DNA of 64,000 nucleotides. Source: Opitutales bacterium. Its GTDB lineage: Bacteria > Verrucomicrobiota > Verrucomicrobiia > Opitutales > Coraliomargaritaceae. Location of the stretch: assembly GCA_018607135.1 (NCBI GenBank), contig JABBCA010000082.1:174817-238816 (forward strand). Direction: 5' to 3'. The notes below the pieces were generated by a model. That model did not search any database, was not told where the DNA came from, and saw only the letters and a program-made list of their open reading frames with translations. The translations under genes were made by a program, and so were the position numbers. This document shows, piece after piece, positions 35,559-43,278 of this stretch. Every line of letters starts with the position of its first letter. The stretch's first letter is position 1.

Positions 35559-36431
35559 ATGATTCTAACAGGATTTACAGACGAAGCTGGACAACCACTT
35601 GAAACACAGATCAAAGCAACTCAAGCTTTGGGCTGGAAGCACCTCTCTGCGCGGAGTATAGATGGAACCAACATTCATGACCTCTCAGAAGAAGCTTTTG
35701 AGCAGACAGTGGAGCAACTCGAAGCTGCCGACATTCAAGTCATAGAATTTGGCTCACTCATTGGCAGCTGGTCGAAAACCATCGAATCCGACTTTGAGCT
35801 TACACTTGCTGAAGTGGATCGTGCCATCCCTCGCATGCAGCGGCTTGGCACCAAAATGATTCGCATCATGTCCTATGCACAAAAACCATGGGGTGAGAAT
35901 CAACACGAAACCGAACGTTTCAGGCGACTGCGCAAAATCGTGCAGCGCTTTGCCGATTCTGGTATCCAGGCATTGCACGAAAACTGTATGAACTGGGGCG
36001 GCTTCTCTGCTCAACACACCCTAAGACTCATCGAAGAGGTGCCAGGCCTAAAACTCATCTTTGACACGGGGAATCCAGTCTTCCAACGCGACCGCTCCAA
36101 ACCAAAGCCTCAGCCCTGGCAAGATCCCATCGAATTTTACGAAACCATTAAGAAACACATCGCTCACGTGCATGTGAAAGATTGTTTAAACCCTCCCAAT
36201 GGAAGTGACGAACCAGAGCGCTATACGCTTGCAGGCGAAGGCCAAGCGCAAGTGCCCGCGCTTCTTTCAGCACTGAAGCGAGACGGTTATCAAGGAGCAG
36301 TTGCCATTGAGCCCCATATCGCCACGGTTTTTCACGCTAAGGAAGGTGAAGCCATCGATGCACAAGCATGCTATGACAGTTACGTAAATTATGGAAAGCA
36401 CTTTGAGAAGTTGGTCTCCCAAGCCATTTAA
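35559..36431 (+). CDS. sugar phosphate isomerase/epimerase family TIM barrel
   Basis: A 290-residue xylose-isomerase-like TIM barrel. The metal and substrate residues of the fold are visible: E141 in ALHENCMNWGG, D169 in LIFDTGNPVF, H203/H205 in HVHVKD, and E251/H253 in VAIEPH. No export signal. Such enzymes isomerise or epimerise sugars, and in 3-keto-glycoside pathways related proteins act on the keto sugar. It follows the oxidoreductase gene by 200 bp and ends the first half of the sugar cluster. Confidence 0.88.
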   Translation: MILTGFTDEAGQPLETQIKATQALGWKHLSARSIDGTNIHDLSEEAFEQTVEQLEAADIQVIEFGSLIGSWSKTIESDFELTLAEVDRAIPRMQRLGTKMIRIMSYAQKPWGENQHETERFRRLRKIVQRFADSGIQALHENCMNWGGFSAQHTLRLIEEVPGLKLIFDTGNPVFQRDRSKPKPQPWQDPIEFYETIKKHIAHVHVKDCLNPPNGSDEPERYTLAGEGQAQVPALLSALKRDGYQGAVAIEPHIATVFHAKEGEAIDAQACYDSYVNYGKHFEKLVSQAI

Positions 36432-36680
36432 ATGACGAAATATGACAAAATATAGCTTTTTTTAAAAATATTTCGATACCTACAACCTTTAAATAAAGCA
36501 GTCAATAATTACCTAAATAATTGCAAAACAATTAGTTGAAATTAAAATTCACTCATACTTAAATCGTTTAATGAAATTTTAAATCCATAACTGATAAATT
36601 TTATTTGTATATTTTGTGATTTATTGCATATCTAGGTTCAGTTTCAGTTTTACCCTTTAAAACGCAAAACCCACTCCATC
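36432..36680. promoter_or_regulatory. AT-rich regulatory gap before the DoxX gene
   Basis: A ~250-bp gap that is far richer in A and T than its surroundings, with runs such as TTTTTTTAAAAATATTT and many AATT steps. It contains several possible -10 boxes. It probably holds the promoter of the second half of the sugar cluster and could bind a nucleoid protein. No ORF or hairpin terminator was found. Confidence 0.4.
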
Positions 36681-37202
36681 ATGTCCTCAAAAGAAAACAA
36701 TTGCTCCAACGACCTTGGCTTAAGCCTTGGCATGATTACGCTTCGCGTTTGGCTCGGTATCCGCGCCATCCAAACAGGTGTTGAAAAATTCGCCGGCACA
36801 AAATCGATGGACACTGCTGTCAAGATTGATGGCGCCCCCAATGCCTACGGTCTGACAGAAACGACAACTGGCAAGGTTTATGCATTGAGCAACTACAATG
36901 GTGTTCCTGCTCCATTAATGGACAAGTTCAGCAATGAACCGCTCATTCCTAGCTGGGGACTCAGTCTCTATGATACGATCCTCGGACCAGTGCTCATAAT
37001 CCTAGGGCTGACTGTGCTTCTAGGTATCGCGACTCGTTTTTCACTTTTCTTTATGGGTCTAGTCTACACCAGCCTGACCTTCGGTTTGATTCTTATTAAA
37101 CAAGACGCAGGCGTTGCTTGGCTCGGTATCCACATGATTATGGTCGTAATGGCGCTCGCGCTTGCGAAATACAACAAGTTTGCCATCCTTAAAAAGTGGT
37201 AA
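36681..37202 (+). CDS. DoxX-like integral membrane protein
   Basis: A 173-residue membrane protein with four hydrophobic segments. Helix 1 (MITLRVWLGIRAIQTGVEKFAG) has the DoxX-like LR...G..G..K pattern; an ~50-residue loop with no helix follows; then LYDTILGPVLIILGLTVLLGIATRFSLFFMGLVYTSLTFGLIL and WLGIHMIMVVMALALA. DoxX-family proteins are small membrane proteins of varied or unknown role. It precedes the second Tat oxidoreductase by 19 bp, so the two share a transcript. Confidence 0.7.
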   Translation: MSSKENNCSNDLGLSLGMITLRVWLGIRAIQTGVEKFAGTKSMDTAVKIDGAPNAYGLTETTTGKVYALSNYNGVPAPLMDKFSNEPLIPSWGLSLYDTILGPVLIILGLTVLLGIATRFSLFFMGLVYTSLTFGLILIKQDAGVAWLGIHMIMVVMALALAKYNKFAILKKW

Positions 37203-37221
37203 CTCCAACCTTTCGCAAACC

Positions 37222-38604
37222 ATGAAATTTGAACTTCCAAGACTCTCCCGTAGAGAATTCCTCTCCAAGTCAACCCTAGGTGCAGGCCTAGTTCTCGGCG
37301 CCCCTTCCATTTTAAAAGCCAAGGAGCCTGGCGCTCCTTCCGATGACATACGCGTCGGATTCATCGGCTGTGGCAAGCAACACGAGGTGCTGTTTAACGC
37401 CATGGTAAACATACCGGGACTTCATTACGTTGCAGCTTGCGACATCATGAAGACTCGATCCAAAGGCACTGCTGGTCGTATTTACAAGCGTTTTGGTAAC
37501 AAACCGAACATGTATACCAGCGCAGAGGAAATGCTGGATAAAGAAGAACTGGATGCTGTCTTTATCTCGACGCCCGACTTCTGGCATGCGCCCCACACAG
37601 TCATGGCACTCGAAGCGGGCTGCCATGTCTACTGCGAAAAAATGATGTCTAACACCATTGAAGGCGCGCGCAGTATGGTTGCAGCTATGGACCGCACCGG
37701 CAAACTTTGCCAAATCGGGCATCAACGTCGAAGCAATCCTCGCTACCTATTTACGCTCAATGAATTAATCCACAAGGAAAAGCTCTGCGGTCAGATCATT
37801 AATATTAACGGTCAGTGGAACCGCGCACTCAGCTCATCGCAAGATATTGTCTACGGCAAACCAGATCACTTACCCAAAGCCGACATACTTCGCGAGTTTG
37901 GCTTCAACACTGGAGCAGACAAAACACTAACTGAGGAAGAGCTTCGTCACCGATTCCTCAATTGGCGCTTTTACACTGCCCTCTCGGGTGGCCCAATCTC
38001 CGACCTTGGAGCACACCAAATTGATATATTCAATTGGTATCTGGGCGCACAACCAAAGTCTGTCATGGCATCGGGCGGCCGCAGCTACTTCAAAGGTCGT
38101 GAGCACTTTGACAACGTAATGTGTATCTTTGATTACGACACCCCAGCAGGCAGTGCGCGCGCATTCTACCAAGTATTAACCACGACAAGCTCAGGCGGCG
38201 GTTATTACGAGTCCTTTATGGGCACCGAAGGCACCATCGAAATTTCTGAGCGCGAAGCTTACACAAATATCTACAAAGAGTCTGGCGCAGACAGCGCAAA
38301 ATGGGACAAAGCAGTAAGCCGTGGCCTCCTTAAGAAGGAAGCTGCTGGTCAAGCAGCTGGCGGAGCCGACGCAATTGCTTCCTACGAATCCGCTCCACCC
38401 GATAAATACGCACTGCCAGGCGGTCTTAGCAAACAGCCGCACACACCACATATTGAAAACTTCTGCGCTGCAGTCCGCGGCGAAGCGAAACTGACTTGCG
38501 ATGCACGTCATGCCCTCGAATCTGAAGCCCCTATTTACTGGGTGAATCCAGCCGCAAACAGCAACCAAATCATCAATTTCACAGACGAGCACTTGCATGC
38601 ATAA
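37222..38604 (+). CDS. second Tat-exported Gfo/Idh/MocA family oxidoreductase
   Basis: 460 residues from the ATG at 37222 (a longer frame starts inside the DoxX gene). It has a Tat signal LSRREFLSKSTLGAGLVLGAPSILKA (RR at 10-11), nucleotide motif GFIGCGKQHE, and CHVYCEKMMSN where family members usually have EKP: the Lys (140) is kept but Pro is Met. The C-terminal half has GGPISDLGAHQIDIFNWYLGAQP, with the active-site His. A Gly/Ala-rich insert lies near 385-400. Probably a periplasmic sugar oxidoreductase that acts on another substrate than its paralogue in the same cluster. Confidence 0.88.
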   Translation: MKFELPRLSRREFLSKSTLGAGLVLGAPSILKAKEPGAPSDDIRVGFIGCGKQHEVLFNAMVNIPGLHYVAACDIMKTRSKGTAGRIYKRFGNKPNMYTSAEEMLDKEELDAVFISTPDFWHAPHTVMALEAGCHVYCEKMMSNTIEGARSMVAAMDRTGKLCQIGHQRRSNPRYLFTLNELIHKEKLCGQIININGQWNRALSSSQDIVYGKPDHLPKADILREFGFNTGADKTLTEEELRHRFLNWRFYTALSGGPISDLGAHQIDIFNWYLGAQPKSVMASGGRSYFKGREHFDNVMCIFDYDTPAGSARAFYQVLTTTSSGGGYYESFMGTEGTIEISEREAYTNIYKESGADSAKWDKAVSRGLLKKEAAGQAAGGADAIASYESAPPDKYALPGGLSKQPHTPHIENFCAAVRGEAKLTCDARHALESEAPIYWVNPAANSNQIINFTDEHLHA

Positions 38605-38643
38605 GCTCTCTACTATCTAAAAGTATATCCCAACAAACAGACT

Positions 38644-39351
38644 ATGAAACATCTAGTAACCCTCACTCTCACAGCCAGCGCACTGATCTTCACCGCGTGT
38701 GGCGATAAAGGCGCATCAGACGATGCAGCAGTCAGCACAAACGCATCCGCTCCAGCTTCCTCTGGCGGTGGCATGCCACTAACTACTGAGATCCCACCTG
38801 AACTCATCGAGGGAACTCCGCAACCGATCAAGGTCTCCAACCTCGAACAAGCGCCCACCAGCGCACCGGTGCTCATGGTCCCCGAAGGCACGAAGCTTCT
38901 CTCCGCTGGCAAGCCTGTGACTGGCAGTGACGACTTCCCTATCATCGGCGAACTCGAATACATTACTGACGGCGACAAAGAGGCTGGAGAAGGCTATTTT
39001 GTAGAACTCATGGATGGCCCCCAGTGGGTGCAAATCGACCTCGAAGCACCCGCAGATTTAGCAGCCATTTGGGTATGGCACTACCACTCCCAAGCACGTG
39101 CTTATCACGACGTGGTCGTGCAGGTGTCCAATGACCCTGAGTTCGCAACTGGCGTAACCACCCTCTTCAACAATGACTACGACAATTCAGCTGAACAAGG
39201 CAAAGGCTCCGCGAAGCCATATGTGGATTCACGCTATGGTAAGCTCATTGATGCCAAGGGCACAAACGCCCAATACGTTCGCCTCTACAGCAACGGTAAC
39301 ACCGCCAACGATATGAATCACTATATCGAAGTCGAGGTCTACGGACAGTAA
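38644..39351 (+). CDS. lipoprotein with discoidin/F5-8-like carbohydrate-binding domain
   Basis: A 235-residue lipoprotein: [23 protein letters not shown] has a clear lipobox (FTAC). A Ser/Ala/Pro-rich linker comes before a beta-sandwich (~85-235) with [64 protein letters not shown] and an end [26 protein letters not shown], a pattern of F5/8 type C (discoidin-like) modules. It probably holds glycan or enzyme partners at the membrane. Last gene of the sugar cluster, followed by a strong terminator. Confidence 0.78.
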   Translation: MKHLVTLTLTASALIFTACGDKGASDDAAVSTNASAPASSGGGMPLTTEIPPELIEGTPQPIKVSNLEQAPTSAPVLMVPEGTKLLSAGKPVTGSDDFPIIGELEYITDGDKEAGEGYFVELMDGPQWVQIDLEAPADLAAIWVWHYHSQARAYHDVVVQVSNDPEFATGVTTLFNNDYDNSAEQGKGSAKPYVDSRYGKLIDAKGTNAQYVRLYSNGNTANDMNHYIEVEVYGQ

Positions 39352-39375
39352 TTTGCCAAACGATCATTTTACTAC

Positions 39376-39406
39376 AAAGCCCGCATCCAACGATGCGGGC
39401 TTTTTT
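39376..39406 (+). terminator. rho-independent terminator at the end of the sugar cluster
   Basis: A 12-bp stem AAAGCCCGCATC / GATGCGGGCTTT, loop CAAC, then more T. It lies 24 bp after the lipoprotein stop. Confidence 0.93.
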
Positions 39407-39490
39407 GTCGCTTGTCACACTCACTAGAGAATTGTTTACAGCACTCTCATTTCATCTTAAAGCTCAGTCGTTTAATCACCACTATTAAGC

Positions 39491-40186
39491 ATGTATCTAC
39501 AAATCAAATCGTTCAAGCACCTCAGTCACCTGCTTATTAACTTACTCCTACTGAGCACCACCACCAGCAGTTTACTCGCACAAGAAAAGGCTATTAAACT
39601 TAAAGCCGAATTTCATATCAATGGCGATTCGCTGCAGCTTACTGTTTACAGCATTGGACACCAGAAAGTGGCATCCAATCTATACATTCCAACACGTAAT
39701 ACAAAGATCAAAAACGTCATGAAAGACGGCAAATGTTATCAGGTCGCTGAAGTAGACTATGATACTAGCTATAATTTAATGGGCCCCGACGATGCCGCAG
39801 TTACCTTCTTTGAAATGTTAATGACTCACCCACAATCCCATTTCAACAAGGCAAACAAAGATCACCTTCAGTCTCTATTTTTCACTGGATATAAAGTCGA
39901 AATCGTCAGAAATAGATCAGGTAATCCCGATATATACAACGGGCGAATTAAATCCGCGACACTCAGTAAAAATATCGAAAATGGAGATTCCATACTGTTG
40001 CGCCGTATTGAAATTTTAGAGTATCAAAAATCTAGAAGCTTAACATACGTGCCACTCAAAACTGAAATTTTTGATGGCGATTTAGAGTCCATAGCTAAAA
40101 TCGAGATTATTAGTTATCAGTTTGAAGAAACTATCCCTAATTTCATCTTTGAGGTCCCTGAGCTCGGTAAATTTATACCAAATTAG
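39491..40186 (+). CDS. exported protein of unknown function
   Basis: A 231-residue protein with a signal peptide (SHLLINLLLLSTTTSSLLAQ). The mature part is mainly beta (KLKAEFHINGDSLQLTVYSIGHQKVASNLYIPTRNTKI, then EILEYQKSRSLTYVPLKTEIFDGDLESIAKIEIISYQFEETIPNFIFEVPELGKFIPN). The end, with a repeated strand pattern and a final IFEVP, is reminiscent of LolA-fold proteins, but I see no decisive motif. Its base composition is more A/T-rich than the neighbours. It is monocistronic. Confidence 0.6.
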   Translation: MYLQIKSFKHLSHLLINLLLLSTTTSSLLAQEKAIKLKAEFHINGDSLQLTVYSIGHQKVASNLYIPTRNTKIKNVMKDGKCYQVAEVDYDTSYNLMGPDDAAVTFFEMLMTHPQSHFNKANKDHLQSLFFTGYKVEIVRNRSGNPDIYNGRIKSATLSKNIENGDSILLRRIEILEYQKSRSLTYVPLKTEIFDGDLESIAKIEIISYQFEETIPNFIFEVPELGKFIPN

Positions 40187-40411
40187 CCCGCATTAAGATC
40201 TACTTATGGCAGATAGGCGCACACAAACCCTTCTTAATTAGAACCTTAAGAACGATAAGGACAGCTAAGGCGCCGCCTAAGAACGTCAATAAACCTTGAC
40301 AAATCCCCCACAAACTTCATCACTGCGCGACTTACTGCTGAAGAATTTCTCGATGTCCCAGCCATAGTGAATTTTCTAATCCAGCACGAAGTAATGCATC
40401 CGATTCCTTAC

Positions 40412-40438
40412 AAGCCCCTGCAAATCACGGGCTTTTTT
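40412..40438 (+). terminator. terminator-like hairpin, first of three related hairpins
   Basis: Stem AGCCC / GGGCT with loop CTGCAAATCAC and a seven-T run. It is short for a terminator in this genome but has the right form. It could end the transcript of the exported protein 226 bp upstream. Confidence 0.55.
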
Positions 40439-40481
40439 TAATATAAAACAAACAACTCGGCTGCCCGATTCGGCCAGTCAC

Positions 40482-40554
40482 GCTCCTGTAAACCACGAGC
40501 AAACAACTACCAGTAATCTGACTAGGATTACACGGTCCCTGTAAACCACGGACC
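40482..40554 (+). repeat. two further hairpins with the same loop, changed stems
   Basis: GCTC CTGTAAACCAC GAGC and GGTCC CTGTAAACCAC GGACC. The loops are identical to each other and differ at two positions from the terminator-like hairpin upstream (CTGCAAATCAC), while the stems differ but stay paired. Each of these two units is preceded by AAACAACT about 30 bp upstream, so they are direct repeats of ~51-54 bp. Confidence 0.55.
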
Positions 40555-40588
40555 ACCCTCACACACATATACTGAACACTTTCATATA

Positions 40589-41698
40589 ATGAAAATCAAA
40601 AATTGGGATACGTTTTCCTTCGTGGTGATCTACCACTTGCTCATTCTAGCGCTTCTGCCAGCCTTTATTTCAGTCGCATCATGGGGCGCATTTTGGCTCT
40701 TTATGATCACTTACATTATCGGTGGCCTTACCATCACAGTCGGTTATCACCGTCTCTATGCACACAAGGCATACGATGCGAATCCGCTCTTCGAGTGGGC
40801 GATACTCATCGGATCAGCACTATCCTTCGAAATGTCCGCACTGAAGTGGTCGCACGACCACCGCATCCACCACAATCACGTGGATACTGAAAAAGACCCC
40901 TACTCAATCAAGAAGGGCTTTTGGTATGCACACATTCTTTGGTTGTTCGACTACAAGCGTGACTACGACAAATCTCTGGTTGGTGACTTGCTAAAAAACC
41001 CACGTGTCGTTTTCCAAGATCGCTACTACATGCAAATCGTTTTGGTCGTCAACTTTGCCGTATTATTCATCGGCTGGGCACTTCTTGGTAGCCTGCTTGC
41101 ATCCTTTTTCATGGGCTTCCTTATTCGCTTGGCGATGATTCACCATAGCACATGGTTCATCAATTCTCTTTGCCACACATACGGCTCTAAGACCTATGCT
41201 CGTGAGCTCAGCGCGGTGGACAATGCCATCCTAGCAGTCCTAACTTTCGGTGAAGGTTATCACAACTACCACCACGCATTCGCAGCAGACTATCGCAATG
41301 GTATCCGCTGGTATCACTTCGACCCTTCGAAGTGGACCATTTGGGTAGCTTCCAAGCTCGGTATGACCAAGAAACTCCGGGTAATCAACGACGTTACCGT
41401 CCAAAAGTCTCTAGTAATGAAGGACAAAAAGCTAATGATCGAACACCTCGAAGACGAAGCAGGCGAACTTGCAGCTGAACTCAAGCTGAAGGTCGAAGAA
41501 CTCTCCGTCCTCTTCGAAGAAAAAGCGGCCGCGGTCATGCTAAAGGTCCGCGAACTCAAGCAAGCCTCTGAAGACCAGAAGGCACACCTCGAACAAGAGA
41601 TCAAAGCCCTCCGAGTCTCCCTTAAAGAAACTTGGGATGAATGGGTAACTTTGACCAAGCAAGCCACGAAGCAATTCGACTTCGGCCACACGCACTAA
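40589..41698 (+). CDS. acyl-CoA/acyl-lipid desaturase with coiled-coil tail
   Basis: A membrane di-iron desaturase (369 residues) that introduces a double bond into fatty acyl chains, probably at delta-9. The three His boxes are present: HRLYAH (54-59), HDHRIHH (89-95) and HNYHH (225-229), with hydrophobic segments between. After the usual end of the core (~260) there is a ~85-residue extension (283-369) that is a near-continuous amphipathic coil rich in Glu, Lys and Ala (EHLEDEAGELAAELKLKVEE...). The tail is not part of the standard enzyme. Single gene with a strong terminator, expected to adjust membrane fluidity. Confidence 0.92.
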   Translation: MKIKNWDTFSFVVIYHLLILALLPAFISVASWGAFWLFMITYIIGGLTITVGYHRLYAHKAYDANPLFEWAILIGSALSFEMSALKWSHDHRIHHNHVDTEKDPYSIKKGFWYAHILWLFDYKRDYDKSLVGDLLKNPRVVFQDRYYMQIVLVVNFAVLFIGWALLGSLLASFFMGFLIRLAMIHHSTWFINSLCHTYGSKTYARELSAVDNAILAVLTFGEGYHNYHHAFAADYRNGIRWYHFDPSKWTIWVASKLGMTKKLRVINDVTVQKSLVMKDKKLMIEHLEDEAGELAAELKLKVEELSVLFEEKAAAVMLKVRELKQASEDQKAHLEQEIKALRVSLKETWDEWVTLTKQATKQFDFGHTH

Positions 41699-41720
41699 CC
41701 TGAGTCGCTCAACACTTTCT

Positions 41721-41753
41721 AAAGCCTCCGCTAGAAATAGCGGAGGCTTTTTT
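41721..41753 (+). terminator. rho-independent terminator after the desaturase
   Basis: A 12-bp stem AAAGCCTCCGCT / AGCGGAGGCTTT, 6-nt loop, T-run. It starts 23 bp after the stop. Confidence 0.94.
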
Positions 41754-42260
41754 GTGCATAGTATCCAAGAGCAGTATAGAGCGTTCTCGAAAGTTCGTGC
41801 GTAAAACTTTAGTGTGCGAGCTTCTCATCGCTCGGATTGTCGAACTGTGGTCAGATCCAAAACTTCGGCACGACTGGCCTGAGCAAGCTCAGACTCTACA
41901 CTGCACTGAATGTTGGGCGATCTGAAGGTTCAAAAAAGGCGCAACGACTTTTGAAAAACGCTCTAACTGACCTTTTCAGCCATGGATGGACGCGGATATT
42001 CACGTATGAAAGCAATTTCTCTATGCAATGAACCTTAAAAGAATCGTTAGAAGGTAGAAGTGAGTCCAAAATTATCAGTTGAAAACAGCTAAATGGCGAG
42101 TCGCCCTTGCGGCGAAACCTCTTTGCGACGCCAGTCACTGATTAAGAAAACCCGCAATCTGAGCAGCCCTTCGGCCCCTAAGCCTGATTATCTTTACCCA
42201 GATCGGTAAACATCCGCGTCCATCCGTGGGTAAACCACTGCACACTCAGATTAAGACTTA
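41754..42260. other. gene-free region with an inverted dispersed repeat
   Basis: About 500 bp, no supported gene. CCATGGATGGACGCGGAT (41980-41997) and ATCCGCGTCCATCCGTGG (42212-42229) are inverted copies with one mismatch. TTTACCCA / TGGGTAAA (42193-42200 and 42227-42234) brackets the second copy, and a nested GGCGA-G-TCGCC hairpin lies near 42093-42103. A short open frame here translates the repeat and has no ribosome site. Confidence 0.55.
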
Positions 42261-42263
42261 AAC

Positions 42264-42300
42264 AAAAAAAGGCCGACTCTCATCAAGAGAATCGGCCTTC
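42264..42300 (-). terminator. rho-independent terminator of rpmI-rplT
   Basis: On the minus strand GGCCGATTCTC pairs with GAGAGTCGGCC (one mismatch) across a 5-nt loop, then a run of seven T. It lies about 35 bp after the rplT stop. Confidence 0.88.
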
Positions 42301-42326
42301 AGGAAAGCCTTGTATAGTCCGGCTTC

Positions 42327-42686
42327 TTAAGCAGCGTTTGCCTCTTTGGCCTTTTCGATCAATTGCAAGAATGCAGCTTCGTCGTGAATCGCGAGCTCAG
42401 AGAGCTGTTTGCGGTCCATCTCGATACCCGCAGCTTTGATACCACGGATGAAACGGCTGTAGTTGATACCGTTATTGCGGCAGATTGCGTTGATACGAAC
42501 GATCCAGAGTTGGCGGAACTCGGACTTCTTTTTGCGGCGGTCGCGATAAGCATAAACTTCTGCGCGATCGACGGCGTCTTTAGCGTAACGGAAAAGACGT
42601 GATTTGTTACCGAAGTAGCCTTTGGCTTTCTTCAGGACTTTTTTGCGGCGTGCTAATGTAGCAGGACCATTGGTTGCTCTAGGCAT
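42327..42686 (-). CDS. rplT: 50S ribosomal protein L20
   Basis: A 119-residue basic protein of normal length. It starts [70 protein letters not shown], the standard L20 sequence, and ends with the usual helical domain. It binds 23S rRNA early in assembly. Downstream of rpmI in the usual order. A 7-bp hairpin in the gap before it may serve L20 autoregulation. Confidence 0.97.
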   Translation of the reverse strand: MPRATNGPATLARRKKVLKKAKGYFGNKSRLFRYAKDAVDRAEVYAYRDRRKKKSEFRQLWIVRINAICRNNGINYSRFIRGIKAAGIEMDRKQLSELAIHDEAAFLQLIEKAKEANAA

Positions 42687-42715
42687 GTTGTTTTATATCT
42701 CTCGATTTGGTAGCT

Positions 42716-42745
42716 GTCGGGTCGCCCATTTTCATGTTACCCGAC
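42716..42745 (-). promoter_or_regulatory. hairpin between rpmI and rplT
   Basis: GTCGGGT (42716-42722) and ACCCGAC (42739-42745) form a 7-bp stem with a 16-nt loop in the 91-bp gap. There is no T-run on the minus strand right after it. It may be a translational control or processing element; L20 is known to bind leader RNA in other bacteria. Confidence 0.4.
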
Positions 42746-42777
42746 GAGCATGAGTTTTTGTTGTCAAACAATTCGAC

Positions 42778-42969
42778 TTAAGCGAAAGGCAAACCACGGA
42801 TGAGGTTAGCGCGTTGGCCGGGAGCGACCAATTTACTACTACCTGCACGGCGGCGTTGCTTTACACTCTTATTACGAAGGAGGTGACGGTGCCCTGGCGT
42901 GCGACGCAAGAGTTTACCGGTGCCTGTCTTCTTGAAGCGTTTGGCGATGGATTTACGTGTTTTCTGCAT
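42778..42969 (-). CDS. rpmI: 50S ribosomal protein L35
   Basis: A 63-residue basic protein, MQKTRKSIAKRFKKTGTGKLLRRTPGHRHLLRNKSVKQRRR, clearly L35, with the conserved KRFKxTGxGKxxRxxxxxxHxLxxKS pattern. It normally follows infC, but here an intergenic repeat and an unrelated gene lie upstream, so infC must be elsewhere. Confidence 0.96.
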   Translation of the reverse strand: MQKTRKSIAKRFKKTGTGKLLRRTPGHRHLLRNKSVKQRRRAGSSKLVAPGQRANLIRGLPFA

Positions 42970-43060
42970 GAGAAATTTAGGAAAGAGACGGAAAACATAG
43001 GTTTCCCCCTACTTTGTAAAGGGTTAAAGCGAGAAATCTTTATATCGTATCCATACGATT

Positions 43061-43137
43061 TGAACATCGAACATTGAACATCCAACTTCGAACGTCCAAG
43101 TTCTGAGGATTCAATTCATTGTGCACGTTCGATGTTC
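43061..43137. repeat. degenerate 7-bp tandem repeat with inverted arm
   Basis: Six heptamers in a row (TGAACAT CGAACAT TGAACAT, then CCAACTT CGAACGT CCAAGTT). GTTCGATGTTC at 43127-43137 is the exact inverse of 43062-43072. A related piece lies at 35395-35421. It falls between rpmI and the next gene. Confidence 0.5.
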
Positions 43138-43278
43138 GACATCGGACTCCCCCTCACTACATAAGCCACTGCCATTCAACAACAAGCCACAGACCAGCCC
43201 CAAAACGAACAAAGTCGCATCGTCGGCTCTGTCACTGGGCGCATTCGCAAACTCGCTGGCTACCAAAAGAACCATCAT

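Larger units (their letters stand above)
40187..40588. other. gap with three related hairpins before the desaturase
   Basis: About 400 bp without a gene. The first half is featureless. The second half has three hairpins with the same 11-nt loop (40412-40432, 40482-40500, 40534-40554) and an extra perfect hairpin GTAATC / GATTAC near 40513-40531. The last hairpin ends 34 bp before the desaturase ATG, so at least part will be in its mRNA leader if the promoter lies upstream. Confidence 0.6.

Noticed and set aside
41837..42031. 64-codon open frame in the desaturase-rplT gap
   Set aside because: Starts at TTG with no ribosome site and its end translates the 18-bp dispersed repeat; no protein-like features.
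43061..43137. CRISPR array
   Set aside because: Units are 7 bp and contiguous without spacers; no cas genes in the window.
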